A stretch of 33,740 nt of DNA from Betaproteobacteria bacterium SG8_40 (GCA_001304425.1 LJTS01000001.1:1-33740), one strand, 5' to 3'. Positions 22,757 to 31,826 are shown, numbered from the stretch's first letter. Notes: generated by a model from the sequence alone, not told the origin. Translations and numbers: made by a program.

Positions 22757-24622
22757 TCAAAGCGGCCAGACGATCAGCAGCAACGGGATACTCACTGCGG
22801 CAACCAGTATTTCCAGCGGCAGTCCGAGTCGCCAATAGTCACCGAAGCGAAAGCCGCCCGGGCCAAGAATGAGCGTGTTGTTCTGGTGCCCGATCGGGGT
22901 GAGAAAGGCGCATGATGCGCCGATGGCGACCGCCATCAGAAAAGTGTCGGTGTTCACGCCAAGCGCTGACGCGGTGCCGATTGCGATCGGGCACATGACG
23001 GCGGCAGTGGCGGCATTGTTCATCAGGTCCGAGAGAGACATCGATGCCACCAGGATAATTGCCAGACCGAGGACAGCGTTGCCCTGGGCAAGATTGTCCA
23101 GCAGCGACTGTGCAATGAGATTGGCCATCCCGGTCGACTCCATTGCGCCCGCGACCGGAATCAGCGCGCCGAGCAGGATCACCACCGGCCAGTCGATGGC
23201 GTCATAGACCATCCGCAGCGGGATGGTGCGCAGGGCCATCGACGCCAGGACGCCGAGCGCAAAAGAGATTGCGGCCGGCAGCAAGCCGAAAGCGGCGCCT
23301 CCGATCGCGGCGGCCATGATGGCTGCCGCGATTGCAGCCTTGCGTTTGTCGGGTATGCGTAACTCGCGCTCGGCTAACGGAACACAACCGGCATCTGATG
23401 CGAATTCATGCAGAACGTCGAGCGGACCTTGCATCAGGAGCAGATCGCCAGGCTGGATGCGCAAGGTGCGCAAGCGCGCCCGGGAACGTGTGCCCTCGCG
23501 CGATACCGCCAGCAGGTTCAATCCGTAACGGGCACGCAACTGCAGCTCTCGTGCGGAACGCCCGGCGATGGCCGCTTCCGGGCGAACCACGAACTCCATC
23601 AGGACGATTTCATCGGTGGAAGAGGATTTCTCACCGGCTTCGTCCGGTTGCTGATCTTCGTCACTACCGGCAGGCATTTCCTGGTGCACCGGCTTGGGTT
23701 GGTCGACGTCTTGCGTTTTCGAGGGCCCCGACGCGACCGCTTCTTCCAGTTTAAGGCCCAGCCGAGACAGAATTCCCGATAGCGATTCGACATCGGCTTC
23801 GATGATGAGTATGTCGTCTGCCCAAACCCTGCGCCCGGCGCGGGGCGCGGTCAGGCGCACGTCGTTGCGGACGAGGCCAACGACCTGCGCGTCGATCTCG
23901 TCGAGTTCGGTCTCGATGTCACGCAGTGCCATGCCGGCCGCCTTGCTGTCCGCGCTTACGCGTACTTCGGTCAGATAGGCGCCGGTCTCGAATCGTTCGG
24001 TGGCGGCATGCTTGCGTCGCGGTACCAGCTTCCAGCCAACGAGGACGATGAAGAGAACGCCGGCCACGGCAACTGCGGCGCCGACCGGCGTGAAATCGAA
24101 CATGGCAAAACTGTCCGGCCCGGCCTGCGCGCGAAATGCCGACACGACCAGGTTGGGCGGTGTGCCGATCATGGTGGTCATGCCGCCGAGAATGGTGCCG
24201 AAGGAAAGCGGCATCAGTATCCGTCCGGGCGGCATGTCCAGCCGCCCGGCCAGCCGGATGGCTACCGGCATCAACAAGGCCATTGCGCCGACGTTGTTCA
24301 TGAAGCTGGAGAACAAGGCGCCCAGCCCGACCAGCGCTGCCAGGCTCAGTGTGGTCCCGGCATGCCCCGGCAGCGCGTGACGGGTCATTGCATCGACTGC
24401 TCCCGAGATCTGCAGCGCCTTGCTCAGTACCAGCACGCAAGCGACGGTGATTACCGCAGGATGGCCAAATCCGGAGAAGGCGTCCCCGGGTGCAATCAAC
24501 CCGAACAGCACGCATGCCAGCAATGATCCGGCAGCGACCATGTCGTGCCGCCAACGGCCCCAGAAAAACATGGCGACGGTCGCGACCAGGACGACGGAAA
24601 TGAAGAGTTGGTCATCAGTCAT
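22757..24622 (-). CDS. SLC13-type transporter with two TrkA-C (RCK_C) domains
   Basis: A 621-residue membrane protein of the SLC13/DASS (divalent anion:Na+ symporter) group. Membrane helices are split into two halves: about residues 1-210 (with SFMNNVGAMALLMPV and IGTPPNLVVSAF) and about 430-621 (with LSDLMNNAATAAVMCPIAI and FLTPIGHQNNTLI). Between them lie two TrkA-C-like regulatory domains: about 220-300 (YLTEVRVSADSKAAGMALRD, then DDILIIEADVESLSGI) and about 345-420 (EFVVRPEAAIAGRSARELQL, then PGDLLLMQGPLDVLHEF). A Pro/Asp/Glu/Ser-rich acidic linker of about 45 residues connects them. The substrate is probably sulfate, a dicarboxylate or another anion. It faces the PYROXD2-like gene convergently. 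Confidence 0.92.
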   Translation of the reverse strand: MTDDQLFISVVLVATVAMFFWGRWRHDMVAAGSLLACVLFGLIAPGDAFSGFGHPAVITVACVLVLSKALQISGAVDAMTRHALPGHAGTTLSLAALVGLGALFSSFMNNVGAMALLMPVAIRLAGRLDMPPGRILMPLSFGTILGGMTTMIGTPPNLVVSAFRAQAGPDSFAMFDFTPVGAAVAVAGVLFIVLVGWKLVPRRKHAATERFETGAYLTEVRVSADSKAAGMALRDIETELDEIDAQVVGLVRNDVRLTAPRAGRRVWADDILIIEADVESLSGILSRLGLKLEEAVASGPSKTQDVDQPKPVHQEMPAGSDEDQQPDEAGEKSSSTDEIVLMEFVVRPEAAIAGRSARELQLRARYGLNLLAVSREGTRSRARLRTLRIQPGDLLLMQGPLDVLHEFASDAGCVPLAERELRIPDKRKAAIAAAIMAAAIGGAAFGLLPAAISFALGVLASMALRTIPLRMVYDAIDWPVVILLGALIPVAGAMESTGMANLIAQSLLDNLAQGNAVLGLAIILVASMSLSDLMNNAATAAVMCPIAIGTASALGVNTDTFLMAVAIGASCAFLTPIGHQNNTLILGPGGFRFGDYWRLGLPLEILVAAVSIPLLLIVWPL

Positions 24623-25056
24623 GTGGATTGCCGCGCGAATGAATCATCGGGACCGGGTCGGTACGCAACTACGCTGATCATAACGTGTTGACGCAAGTCT
24701 GTCGGTTGCGCGGCCAACCAGGGTTGCGCCCCTGCCTTGTTCGGGTACAGCATGAGTCCTGTCGAACAATGCCGTCATGTGCGTGTCCCGGGCGCTGTGG
24801 GAGCAGGCTCGCCGCTGCATTGAGGGCGGATCCGCCTGCCTCGACAGACAAGCCGATGCAACAGAAGGAAAGACGCGGGCGAGTCGCTGGTATGCTGTCC
24901 ATGTGTGCCGCATGATCCAGGGGCAAGGCGGTTGCCGGGGCCCGATCGCTCGTGGGTCGCGGCTACGACACGCCGGCTTGCCGCGGGCACGAAACAGCGC
25001 GGCGGGTCGACGAGACTGGCAGCGCAAACTGAAAATTCTGATAACAGGATCACCGG
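24623..25056. other. intergenic region between divergent transporter and SDR genes
   Basis: A 434-base spacer that should hold both promoters. A minus-strand TATGAT (24682-24677) is a plausible -10 for the transporter gene, but it lacks a good -35. TTGACG at 24688-24693 on the + strand has no partner -10. Reading frames here are weak and overlap both strands. I see no RNA gene. Confidence 0.45.
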
Positions 25057-25854
25057 ATGAAGACGCTTGAAGGAGTAATTGCCCTCGTGACAGGCGGTGG
25101 CCGTGGTATCGGCGCCGCAATTGCCGAGCGCTATGCAAACGACGGTGCGGCGGTTGTGGTGGCGGACCTCGATGAGGCCAATGCGCGCGGTGTTGCAGAC
25201 CGGTTGCGTGCACGCGGTGTGGAAGCCGAATCGCTCGCCGTGGATGTACGTGAGCCGGAACAGAGCGCGGCGATGATCAAGCGCGTTGTGGAACGCTTCG
25301 GACGGCTTGATGTGCTGGTGAACAATGCCGGCGTGATACGTGTGCGTTCGCTGTTGGATACGAGCCCGGACGACTGGGACCATGTCCAGTCGGTCAATGC
25401 GCGCGGGCTGTTCTTCGCACTCCAGGCAGGGGCGCGCCACATGCTGGACCAGGAGCCGATGGCGCCGGGACGTCCGAGCGGAAAGATCATCAATATGGCA
25501 TCGATTGCCGGACGGGGCGGGCGCAAATTGATGGCCGCCTATTCCGCCAGCAAGGCGGCAGCAATTGTCATCACGCAGACGGCAGCAGTCGAGTTCGCCC
25601 CCAGGCTGACCGTGAACAGCATCTGTCCCGGCCCGGTCGGCACCGACATGTGGACGCAGATCGATCGCGAGTGGGCCGAGCACGAGCAGCGGCCGATCGG
25701 TTCGGTGTGGGAGGAACGCGTACGCGCCATTCCGATGAAGCGGACCGAGACCCCCGATGACGTGGCGGCGATGGCGGCGTTCCTTGCCAGCAAGGACTCC
25801 GACTTCATCACCGGGCAGTCGTATCACGTCGACGGTGGATTATTGATGCTCTAG
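25057..25854 (+). CDS. short-chain dehydrogenase/reductase (SDR)
   Basis: A 265-residue classical SDR. The cofactor motif is TGGGRGIG (12-19); Asp37 in VVVADLDEAN suggests a preference for NAD(H) over NADP(H). NNAGVI (about 90-95) and the catalytic YSASK (Tyr and Lys about 162-166), with a Ser in the preceding MASIAG, complete the active site. The C-terminus DFITGQSYHVDGG is typical. Enzymes of this kind oxidise or reduce secondary alcohols, sugars or hydroxyacids. The start follows GGATCACCGG. An uncharged position near the family's usual length supports a complete gene. Confidence 0.92.
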   Translation: MKTLEGVIALVTGGGRGIGAAIAERYANDGAAVVVADLDEANARGVADRLRARGVEAESLAVDVREPEQSAAMIKRVVERFGRLDVLVNNAGVIRVRSLLDTSPDDWDHVQSVNARGLFFALQAGARHMLDQEPMAPGRPSGKIINMASIAGRGGRKLMAAYSASKAAAIVITQTAAVEFAPRLTVNSICPGPVGTDMWTQIDREWAEHEQRPIGSVWEERVRAIPMKRTETPDDVAAMAAFLASKDSDFITGQSYHVDGGLLML

Positions 25855-25876
25855 GGCCTTCAGCTGGCGTTTTGTC

Positions 25877-25892
25877 GCCGTGCCGGCACGGC
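25877..25892. repeat. 16-bp perfect palindrome between the SDR and PPK2 genes
   Basis: GCCGTGCCGGCACGGC is a perfect palindrome that can form a 6-bp RNA stem with a CCGG loop. It lies 22 bases after the SDR stop. It may act as a terminator-like hairpin, but no T-run follows. Confidence 0.35.
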
Positions 25893-25933
25893 TGTGTGCC
25901 GCCGTGCCCGCGCCGCATAACGAAAGGACGGAA

Positions 25934-26803
25934 ATGAAAATCAGCGCCGGAGACTTCCGGGTTCCACCTCGCGAACGCGTCAAGCTCGACCAGTGGCCGA
26001 CGCGGGTCAAACCGGTTTACAAGTCCAAAGAAGAATACAACAAGCTGCTCGCCAAACACACGGCGGAGCTGAACGAGCAACAGGAGCGACAGTATGCGTC
26101 GGACCGCTACGCCGTGCTGCTGATCTTTCAGGCGATGGATGCCGCGGGGAAGGACGGTGCCATCAAACATGTCATGTCGGGCGTTAATCCGCAAGGCTGC
26201 CAGGTGTTCAGTTTCAAACACCCGGTTGCAACCGAGCTCGATCACGATTTCCTGTGGCGCACGACGAGGGCCCTGCCCGAGCGCGGACGGATCGGCATCT
26301 TCAACCGGTCCTATTACGAAGAGGTGCTGGTCGTTCGCGTGCACCCGGAGATATTGGAGGCGCAACGTATTCCCGATGCGGTTCTGAACGCAGAAACGAT
26401 CTGGCAGGAACGCTATGACTCGATTGTTGGTCTCGAGCAGCATCTGCACCGCAACGGCACGCGCATTGTCAAATTCTTCCTGCATGTTTCCAAAGAGGAA
26501 CAACGCAAGCGGTTGCTGGCACGCATCGACGAACCCGAAAAGAACTGGAAAATCGGTCTCGGCGATATCCGGGAGAGGGCGTTCTGGGATCAGTACATGC
26601 ATGCCTATGAAGAATGCCTCAGCGCCACCAGTACACCTGAGGCACCGTGGTATGTCGTACCGGCCGACGATAAAAAGAATGCCCGCCTGATCATCTCGCA
26701 GGTCATCCTGGAGACGTTCAGGTCGCTTAAACTATCGTACCCGGAAGCGGGGAAGGAGCACCGCAAGGCATTGAAGACGATGCGCAGACAACTGGCGAAA
26801 TGA
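25934..26803 (+). CDS. ppk2: polyphosphate kinase 2 (PPK2) family
   Basis: A 289-residue PPK2-type kinase, which moves phosphate between polyphosphate and nucleotides. The Walker A motif is QAMDAAGKDG (66-75), the Walker B-like region GIFNRSYYEEVLVVRVHP (121-138), and the lid has RKRLLARIDEPEKNWK. These and the N-terminal layout suit a single-domain class I or III enzyme; which nucleotide it prefers cannot be read here. The ATG at 25934 follows GAAAGGACGG. It follows the SDR gene by 79 bases and precedes the lactonase-like gene by 127. Confidence 0.93.
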   Translation: MKISAGDFRVPPRERVKLDQWPTRVKPVYKSKEEYNKLLAKHTAELNEQQERQYASDRYAVLLIFQAMDAAGKDGAIKHVMSGVNPQGCQVFSFKHPVATELDHDFLWRTTRALPERGRIGIFNRSYYEEVLVVRVHPEILEAQRIPDAVLNAETIWQERYDSIVGLEQHLHRNGTRIVKFFLHVSKEEQRKRLLARIDEPEKNWKIGLGDIRERAFWDQYMHAYEECLSATSTPEAPWYVVPADDKKNARLIISQVILETFRSLKLSYPEAGKEHRKALKTMRRQLAK

Positions 26804-26930
26804 GGAGGCCGCGCTGCATGGCGCGCGAGCGTGCCGATTTGAGCGATACGGAACTGGTCCGGGTTCTTGTCACTGGTTGCCGAACCGGCGCCGCATGGAC
26901 GGGGATGACAACAAGAACGGGAGGAAAAGC

Positions 26931-27851
26931 ATGGAAGAAATCTGCCGCGGTCTGAGATTTCCCGAGGGGCCGATCGCAATGAACGATGGTTCGGTGATGC
27001 TGGTCGAGATCGAGCGCCGGACGCTGTCGCGGGTGGAACCGGACGGCAGGATCAGCGTGATTGCCGAGTGCGGAGGCGGTCCCAACGGTGCTGCCGTCGG
27101 GCCCGACGGGCGTGTCTATATCTGCAACAACGGCGGGTTCGAGTGGACGCAGCAAGGCCCGTTTCTGCGTCCGGGCGAAAACCTCGCTGCCGACTATCAG
27201 GGCGGCAGCATCCAGGCCGTGGATATCGGCACCGGCGCGGTGGAAACGATATACACGGAATGCAACGGCGAATCCCTGAAAGGGCCGAATGACATCGTAT
27301 TCGATGCGAAGGGCGGCTTCTACTTCACCGACCTCGGCAAGCGCCGCGGGCGTTCGCTCGATCGCGGATCGGTGTTCTACGCGCAGCCCGACGGCAGCGG
27401 CATTGAGGAAGTCGTGCATCCGATCGATACGCCGAACGGCATCGGCCTGTCTGCCGACGAGTCGACGCTGTACGTCGCCGAGACCTTCGGTGCCCGCGTC
27501 TGGGCCTTCGATATCAAGAGCCCGGGAAAACTCGGGCGGGGCCCGCATCCGTTCTTTCCCGGGCGCCTGCTGCACAAGTTCAGTGGGTACGAGCGCCTCG
27601 ATTCGCTGGCAATGGATTCCGAAGGTAACGTGGTGGTCGCCACTCTGGGAACAGGCTGCATAACCGCTATCTCTCCCGAAGGCGTGGTGCGGGCAGTGGT
27701 GCCGGTACCGGAATTTGATCTGATGGTTACAAACGTCTGTTTTGGTGGTCCGGACCTGAAAACCGCGTACATCACTTCCTCGGGCCTGGGGCGGCTGTAT
27801 AAGGTTCAGTGGCATTGCCCTGGTTTGCCATTGAACTTCCTGAACCGCTGA
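26931..27851 (+). CDS. SMP-30/gluconolactonase-like protein
   Basis: A 306-residue beta-propeller hydrolase of the SMP-30/gluconolactonase/LRE family. The start is the ATG behind GGGAGG. The metal-binding Glu is probably in RFPEGPIAMND near the N-terminus, Asn and Asp ligands in GPNDIVFDAKGGFYFTD (about residues 118-134), and a later Asp in GLSADESTLYVAET. These match the family's four-ligand site. Such proteins hydrolyse sugar lactones or related esters. It follows PPK2 on the same strand. Sugar-acid metabolism is a fair guess, but the substrate is unknown. Confidence 0.9.
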   Translation: MEEICRGLRFPEGPIAMNDGSVMLVEIERRTLSRVEPDGRISVIAECGGGPNGAAVGPDGRVYICNNGGFEWTQQGPFLRPGENLAADYQGGSIQAVDIGTGAVETIYTECNGESLKGPNDIVFDAKGGFYFTDLGKRRGRSLDRGSVFYAQPDGSGIEEVVHPIDTPNGIGLSADESTLYVAETFGARVWAFDIKSPGKLGRGPHPFFPGRLLHKFSGYERLDSLAMDSEGNVVVATLGTGCITAISPEGVVRAVVPVPEFDLMVTNVCFGGPDLKTAYITSSGLGRLYKVQWHCPGLPLNFLNR

Positions 27852-27968
27852 TGCGATGAACGCGGGAAGGCGGCCTGATGCGCTCTGCGGGTGCCGCCGT
27901 TGCAGAGCGGTGTGGCGGTCGGCGCCTATCGGCAGATTGCGCCAGCGTTGAAGGCGAAGGGCTAGCGC

Positions 27969-28604
27969 ATGACCGAAACCGCAGTCGTTGCTTTCGCAAC
28001 TTTTTTTGCGACCATCAGCCCTCTCGACATATCGGCGATCTTTGCGGCACTGACGGTCGGCGCAACGGCACGGCACCGGCGGGCGATGGCTATTCGGGCG
28101 ACGCTGATCGCCACAGCGATTCTGTTGTTGTTTGCGTTTGCGGGGAACATGCTGTTGGCCAGCATTGGTATCTCGCTTGCGGCGTTGAGAACGGCCGGGG
28201 GCATCCTGTTGTTGTTGATCGCAATCGAAATGGTGTTTGCGAGAACATCCGGCGGCACCTCGGCGACCGACGAGGAAAAACTGGAAGCCGCGACGCGGCA
28301 GGACATTTCGGTGTTTCCGCTGGCAACCCCTCTGATTGCCGGTCCAGGTGCGATGGGCGCCACCATTCTGTTGATGGCAAACGCACACGGCGATCTGCTG
28401 CAACAAGCGGCCGTGATTGCCGCGATGCTCGCGGTTCTGACAGTGACCGCGATCTCATTGCTGCTGGCTGGAAAGATTCAGCAGCTTCTCGGGGTGACGG
28501 GCATGCATGTGATCACGCGCGTCATGGGTATTTTGCTGTCGGCCCTTGCGGTCCAGTTTATTTTTGATGGCATCAAGCAAAGCGGCATACTCGGTACGCT
28601 GTGA
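27969..28604 (+). CDS. MarC-family integral membrane protein
   Basis: A 211-residue membrane protein of the MarC/YchE/YhgN family, with about six helices. The N-terminal half contains FFATISPLDISAIFAALTVG, where many relatives have an I-D-P-x-G type motif. The second half contains FPLATPLIAGPGAMGATILLM, the other conserved family motif, with its Pro-Gly turn. The C-terminus, ILLSALAVQFIFDGIKQS, is also typical. The name comes from an old link to the mar locus; transport function is unproven in the family. GAAGGG precedes the ATG. It is separate from the flanking genes. Confidence 0.9.
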   Translation: MTETAVVAFATFFATISPLDISAIFAALTVGATARHRRAMAIRATLIATAILLLFAFAGNMLLASIGISLAALRTAGGILLLLIAIEMVFARTSGGTSATDEEKLEAATRQDISVFPLATPLIAGPGAMGATILLMANAHGDLLQQAAVIAAMLAVLTVTAISLLLAGKIQQLLGVTGMHVITRVMGILLSALAVQFIFDGIKQSGILGTL

Positions 28605-28874
28605 TTCGCGTTGACCGCGCTTGAGCCGACAACCTCAGGTTTACGCGCGCAGGTCGGGGGTGGAGCCGCCTCTGTTGTTGCCTTTTGGCAGCTCAGCCGC
28701 GATATCGCCCTGGTGACTTGCAAATAGTTGGAGACAAGTGGGCGCAACAGGGCCAGACTTGCTTCGAGGGTGTGCTCATGCGCGGGCATGGGGCGGCGTA
28801 TCCGACGATCTCTGTACCGGCAATCGGCTTCCCATGCGACCGACACGGAGTCTGCCTTCTGCTCGAGGGCGTTA
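28605..28874. other. intergenic region downstream of the MarC-family gene
   Basis: 270 bases with no gene I can support. Frames on both strands are short. I see no clear hairpin terminator or RNA gene. Confidence 0.45.
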
Positions 28875-29057
28875 ATGAACGATGAAAGGGTGCTTCATGC
28901 GGCGCAAGCAGCTTGGCGATGGTACGAACGCATGACAGATATGACAGGAATCGCCAGCGGGCGAACGGGTTTTGCCCTGATCAGAACCGGGGTGCGCTGG
29001 TCGGAGTGTCGTGGTTTGTGTCGGGAAAGTCGGCAGGCTGCGCGGGTGATTCCGTGA
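28875..29057 (+). CDS. small hypothetical protein, first of a coupled pair
   Basis: A 60-residue ORF starting at ATG with GAGGG 6 bases upstream. It begins MNDERVLHAAQAAWRWYERM, a plausible amphipathic helix, and ends in an Arg-rich tail. I recognise no family. Its stop overlaps the next ORF's GTG as GTGA (29054-29057), which suggests coupling. A frameshift joining the two frames is an alternative. Confidence 0.4.
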   Translation: MNDERVLHAAQAAWRWYERMTDMTGIASGRTGFALIRTGVRWSECRGLCRESRQAARVIP

Positions 29058-29380
29058 CGGGGGCCTACGATTCGGTCGCCTACCAGACGACACTGGTGCA
29101 GACACATGCAAACGTCAAAACCGTGCTCAAGCGCAGATTGCTCGATCCGTTGCGCTACATTGTCGAAATCGATCCCGGGTTACCGATCTTCGCGCTTCGT
29201 GACGCGCATCAGTTGCGCATTGCCTACAACCGTTTCGCGACCCTGTCGGTAGAAGCCAGTATTCCGCACGAATGGATGCTGGAAGAGTCGGGGAAGGGGC
29301 ACGATCATTTCATGCGTGCTGTCGATGATATGGTGCTTTCGTTGAAAAGCAAGGTAGAGGCGACCGGACGGCCGGTCTGA
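29054..29380 (+). CDS. small hypothetical protein, second of a coupled pair
   Basis: A 108-residue ORF starting at a GTG that overlaps the previous stop. The frame is open further upstream, but the start at the overlap gives a cleaner protein. It contains LKRRLLDPLRYIVEIDPGLP, then the stretch RDAHQLRIAYNRFATLSVEA and the C-terminal DDMVLSLKSKVEATGRPV. It is mixed helix and strand, without signal peptide or membrane span. The family is not recognised. Codon use and its uninterrupted length in GC-rich DNA support coding only moderately. A GACCGG/CCGGTC hairpin lies inside its last codons (29362-29377). Confidence 0.5.
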   Translation: MTGAYDSVAYQTTLVQTHANVKTVLKRRLLDPLRYIVEIDPGLPIFALRDAHQLRIAYNRFATLSVEASIPHEWMLEESGKGHDHFMRAVDDMVLSLKSKVEATGRPV

Positions 29381-29467
29381 AGACGTCCCGGACAGTGTTG
29401 CCGTGTGTCTGCCGCCCGGTTGGGTGACAGCGTCCCGCCGTTCTTCTGCCATGCACACGAGGCAAAT

Positions 29468-30715
29468 CTAACTATTCGGCCGTTTGTAGAACTTCCCTTC
29501 TTTCATCACCGCGATGAGTTTGTGTTCATCCTGAAGAATGGTGACGTCTTGCAGCGGATCGCCGTCGACCAGGATCAGGTCCGCGAGAAAGCCGCTCTGG
29601 ATGAGTCCCGTCTGCTCGCTCATTCCCATGATCCCGGCCCCCGATCTGGTCGCCGCCATGATGGCGTCCATAGGAGAAAAGTCCAGGAGCCTGACGAATA
29701 GTTCGATATCGCGCGCGTTGGCGCCGATGGGTGCCCAGGCGAAGCCGTAGTCGCCGCCTGGCAATACGCGCACGCCGCGCCGGTGCAGCGTTTTCATGTT
29801 TTCGATGCCGGTCTCGATTTCCTGTTCCAGTGCTCGTTTGTGCGCAGGGCTGAATTCGATTCCCCAGGACGCTGCCTGATTGAGCGTTGCATGCAGGTTG
29901 CCCAGCGTAGGCGCTACAAAGACCCGGTCGCGCGCGGCCTCGAGCAGGTCCCGGGCTTCGCTATCGATCAACGTCGCGTGGTAGATCACCTCGACGCCGT
30001 GGCGCAGCGCCAGTTTCACCGACTGCGCGCTTCGCGCATGTGCCGCGAAGCGCTTGTTGTGGGCCTTGGCAACTGCGTGCACCGCAGCGATTTCCTCGTC
30101 TTCCATGACCGTTGTGTCCGCCGGCGAGGCCGGGGTGCCGGCGTCACCGGATACGTTGACCTTCAGCGTGTCGACGCCTTCGCGGCACATGAGTCTGGCA
30201 AAGCGCCGGAATTCGTTTGCGCCATCGAGCACCACTGCGAAATTCTCCCGATACAGATGCGAAAGACGCACGTCGCCAAGGCCGCCCGTCACGGTCATTT
30301 CAGGCGATGCTGCCAGCGTTCTCGGTCCGGGAAAGTCGCCGGCATTGATTGCGTTGCGCAGCACGACATCGAGGCGCGGCTTCGCCGACGCCGCACTAAA
30401 GCAGCTGGTAAAACCCATCTCCAGCATCTTGCGTGCGTTGCGCACGGTGATCAGCGTGTGCTCTTCGGGCGGAATCGATCCCATATCCACCGAGCGCGTG
30501 CAATCCGTGAAAGTCAGATGCGAATGGGGCTCGATGAGCCCGGGCATCAGCGTAGCGCCTTGGCCGTCGAAAACATCAGCATCGACGGTTTCCGGCGCCT
30601 GCCCCTTGCGCCAGATTGCCTCGATGCGGTCTGCCACGACGAGCACCTGTCCTTCAAATGGCGGCTTGCCGCTGCAATCCAGAATGCGTACGTTGCTGAA
30701 GAGCGTTCTTGTCAT
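29468..30715 (-). CDS. imidazolonepropionase-like amidohydrolase
   Basis: A 415-residue metal-dependent hydrolase of the amidohydrolase superfamily, on the minus strand. The metal site is visible: HSH (His64, His66), Lys185 in TLKVNVSG (probably carbamylated), His226 in FAAHARSA, His246 in VIYHATLID and Asp322 in GGDYGFAW. This is the pattern of the Xaa-Pro dipeptidase/imidazolonepropionase-like branch, often annotated as prolidase-like. The N-terminal composite beta domain (VLVVADRIEAIW) and its C-terminal return (FLADLILVDGDPLQD) are present. There is no signal peptide, so it is cytoplasmic. The substrate, a dipeptide or cyclic amide, is unknown. Confidence 0.92.
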   Translation of the reverse strand: MTRTLFSNVRILDCSGKPPFEGQVLVVADRIEAIWRKGQAPETVDADVFDGQGATLMPGLIEPHSHLTFTDCTRSVDMGSIPPEEHTLITVRNARKMLEMGFTSCFSAASAKPRLDVVLRNAINAGDFPGPRTLAASPEMTVTGGLGDVRLSHLYRENFAVVLDGANEFRRFARLMCREGVDTLKVNVSGDAGTPASPADTTVMEDEEIAAVHAVAKAHNKRFAAHARSAQSVKLALRHGVEVIYHATLIDSEARDLLEAARDRVFVAPTLGNLHATLNQAASWGIEFSPAHKRALEQEIETGIENMKTLHRRGVRVLPGGDYGFAWAPIGANARDIELFVRLLDFSPMDAIMAATRSGAGIMGMSEQTGLIQSGFLADLILVDGDPLQDVTILQDEHKLIAVMKEGKFYKRPNS

Positions 30716-30890
30716 GTCGGCCGGGAATCGAAGCGGTTAATCGGATACAACGAACGGGAACAACCAGTTTCGCGCGTGCCAAGTATAGTGCCCTCGCGGC
30801 GTTTTGCGCATGTGGTCGCTGCCGGAAACAAAGTGACATAATCTGTTCACCAGGCAAGTTTGCAGGTGATTCGTTGGCAGGACGGGCAGA

Positions 30891-31826
30891 ATGAAATACA
30901 AGGACTATTACGAAATTCTCGGCGTCAAACGCGATGCCAGCGCGGATGACATCAGGAAGGCCTACCGCCGGCTGGCGCGGAAATACCACCCGGACGTTTC
31001 CGAGGACCCGCGGGGCGAGGAGAAATTCAAGGATGTCTCCGAGGCCTACAAGACGCTGAAAGATCCGGAGGCGCGGGCCGCCTACGACAACCTGGGCAAG
31101 CACAGGCCCGGCGAGGAATTTCGGCCGCCCCCGGATTGGGGGCAGGGCTTCGGCGACGGGTCGTTCTCGTCGGAGGACATCGATTTGTCAGACCTGTTCG
31201 CGGCCTTCGGCGGCGGCCGGGGACGTCAGGGGGCGATGCCGATTCCGGGGCAGGACTTCGAGGTGACTGCGCCGATTTCGATCGAAGAAGCCTGGCGCGG
31301 CACCGAACTGGAACTCAACCTCAGCGTGCCGGAGTATGACGGCAAGGGCGGCGTGCGCAGAGTGCCCCTTGTGTTCAAGGCGCGTATCCCCAAAGGGGTG
31401 ACGGACGGAGAAAAACTGCGCCTCCCGGGCAAGGGCGGCAAGGGACTGAACGGCGGTCCGAATGGTAGTTTGTACCTGAACATCGCGTTCAAACCGAATC
31501 CGCTGTTTCGCGCAGTCGGCCATGACCTCTACCTGGACTTGCCGCTGGCGCCATGGGAGGCCGCGCTTGGCGCCAGTGTCGAAGTGCCGACGCTGGCAGG
31601 TTCGGTGCGGTTGAAAATACCGCCAGGGACGAACAGCGGACGCAAGCTGCGTTTGTCCGGGCGGGGATTGCCCAGGCGCGGCGAGGGCGAGGGTGACTTG
31701 TTCGCCATTGCGCAGATTGTAGTGCCGGATACGCTTACCGAACGCGAGCAAGCCTTGCTCAAGGAACTGGCAGCTGCTTCGAAATTCGATCCGCGCAAGG
31801 CATTTCCGAAAGGAGATGGGAAATGA
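30891..31826 (+). CDS. cbpA: curved DNA-binding protein / DnaJ-class co-chaperone CbpA
   Basis: A 311-residue DnaJ-type co-chaperone. The J domain is residues 1-70, with HPD at 33-35 (KYHPDVSED). A Gly/Phe-rich linker (WGQGFGDGSFSSED) follows. Then come two C-terminal substrate-binding barrels, without the zinc fingers of DnaJ (RIPKGVTDGEKLRLPGKGGKG and IPPGTNSGRKLRLSGRGLP). This is the CbpA architecture; the protein stimulates DnaK ATPase and in E. coli also binds curved DNA. It overlaps the next gene, a CbpM-type modulator, by ATGA. It is divergent from the amidohydrolase, and CATAAT at 30837-30842 may be its -10 box. Confidence 0.95.
   Translation: MKYKDYYEILGVKRDASADDIRKAYRRLARKYHPDVSEDPRGEEKFKDVSEAYKTLKDPEARAAYDNLGKHRPGEEFRPPPDWGQGFGDGSFSSEDIDLSDLFAAFGGGRGRQGAMPIPGQDFEVTAPISIEEAWRGTELELNLSVPEYDGKGGVRRVPLVFKARIPKGVTDGEKLRLPGKGGKGLNGGPNGSLYLNIAFKPNPLFRAVGHDLYLDLPLAPWEAALGASVEVPTLAGSVRLKIPPGTNSGRKLRLSGRGLPRRGEGEGDLFAIAQIVVPDTLTEREQALLKELAAASKFDPRKAFPKGDGK

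Noticed and set aside
26727..28406. A 559-codon minus-strand frame
   Set aside because: It lies opposite clear PPK2, SMP-30-like and MarC genes, has no recognisable domain, and is explained by codon bias.
28605..28874. Possible RNA gene after the MarC-family gene
   Set aside because: I found no tRNA-like arms, no strong hairpin and no promoter/terminator pair to support it.
29783..30841. A 352-codon + strand frame
   Set aside because: It is antisense to the amidohydrolase, whose complete metal site is visible. The product is Arg/His-rich with no domain.
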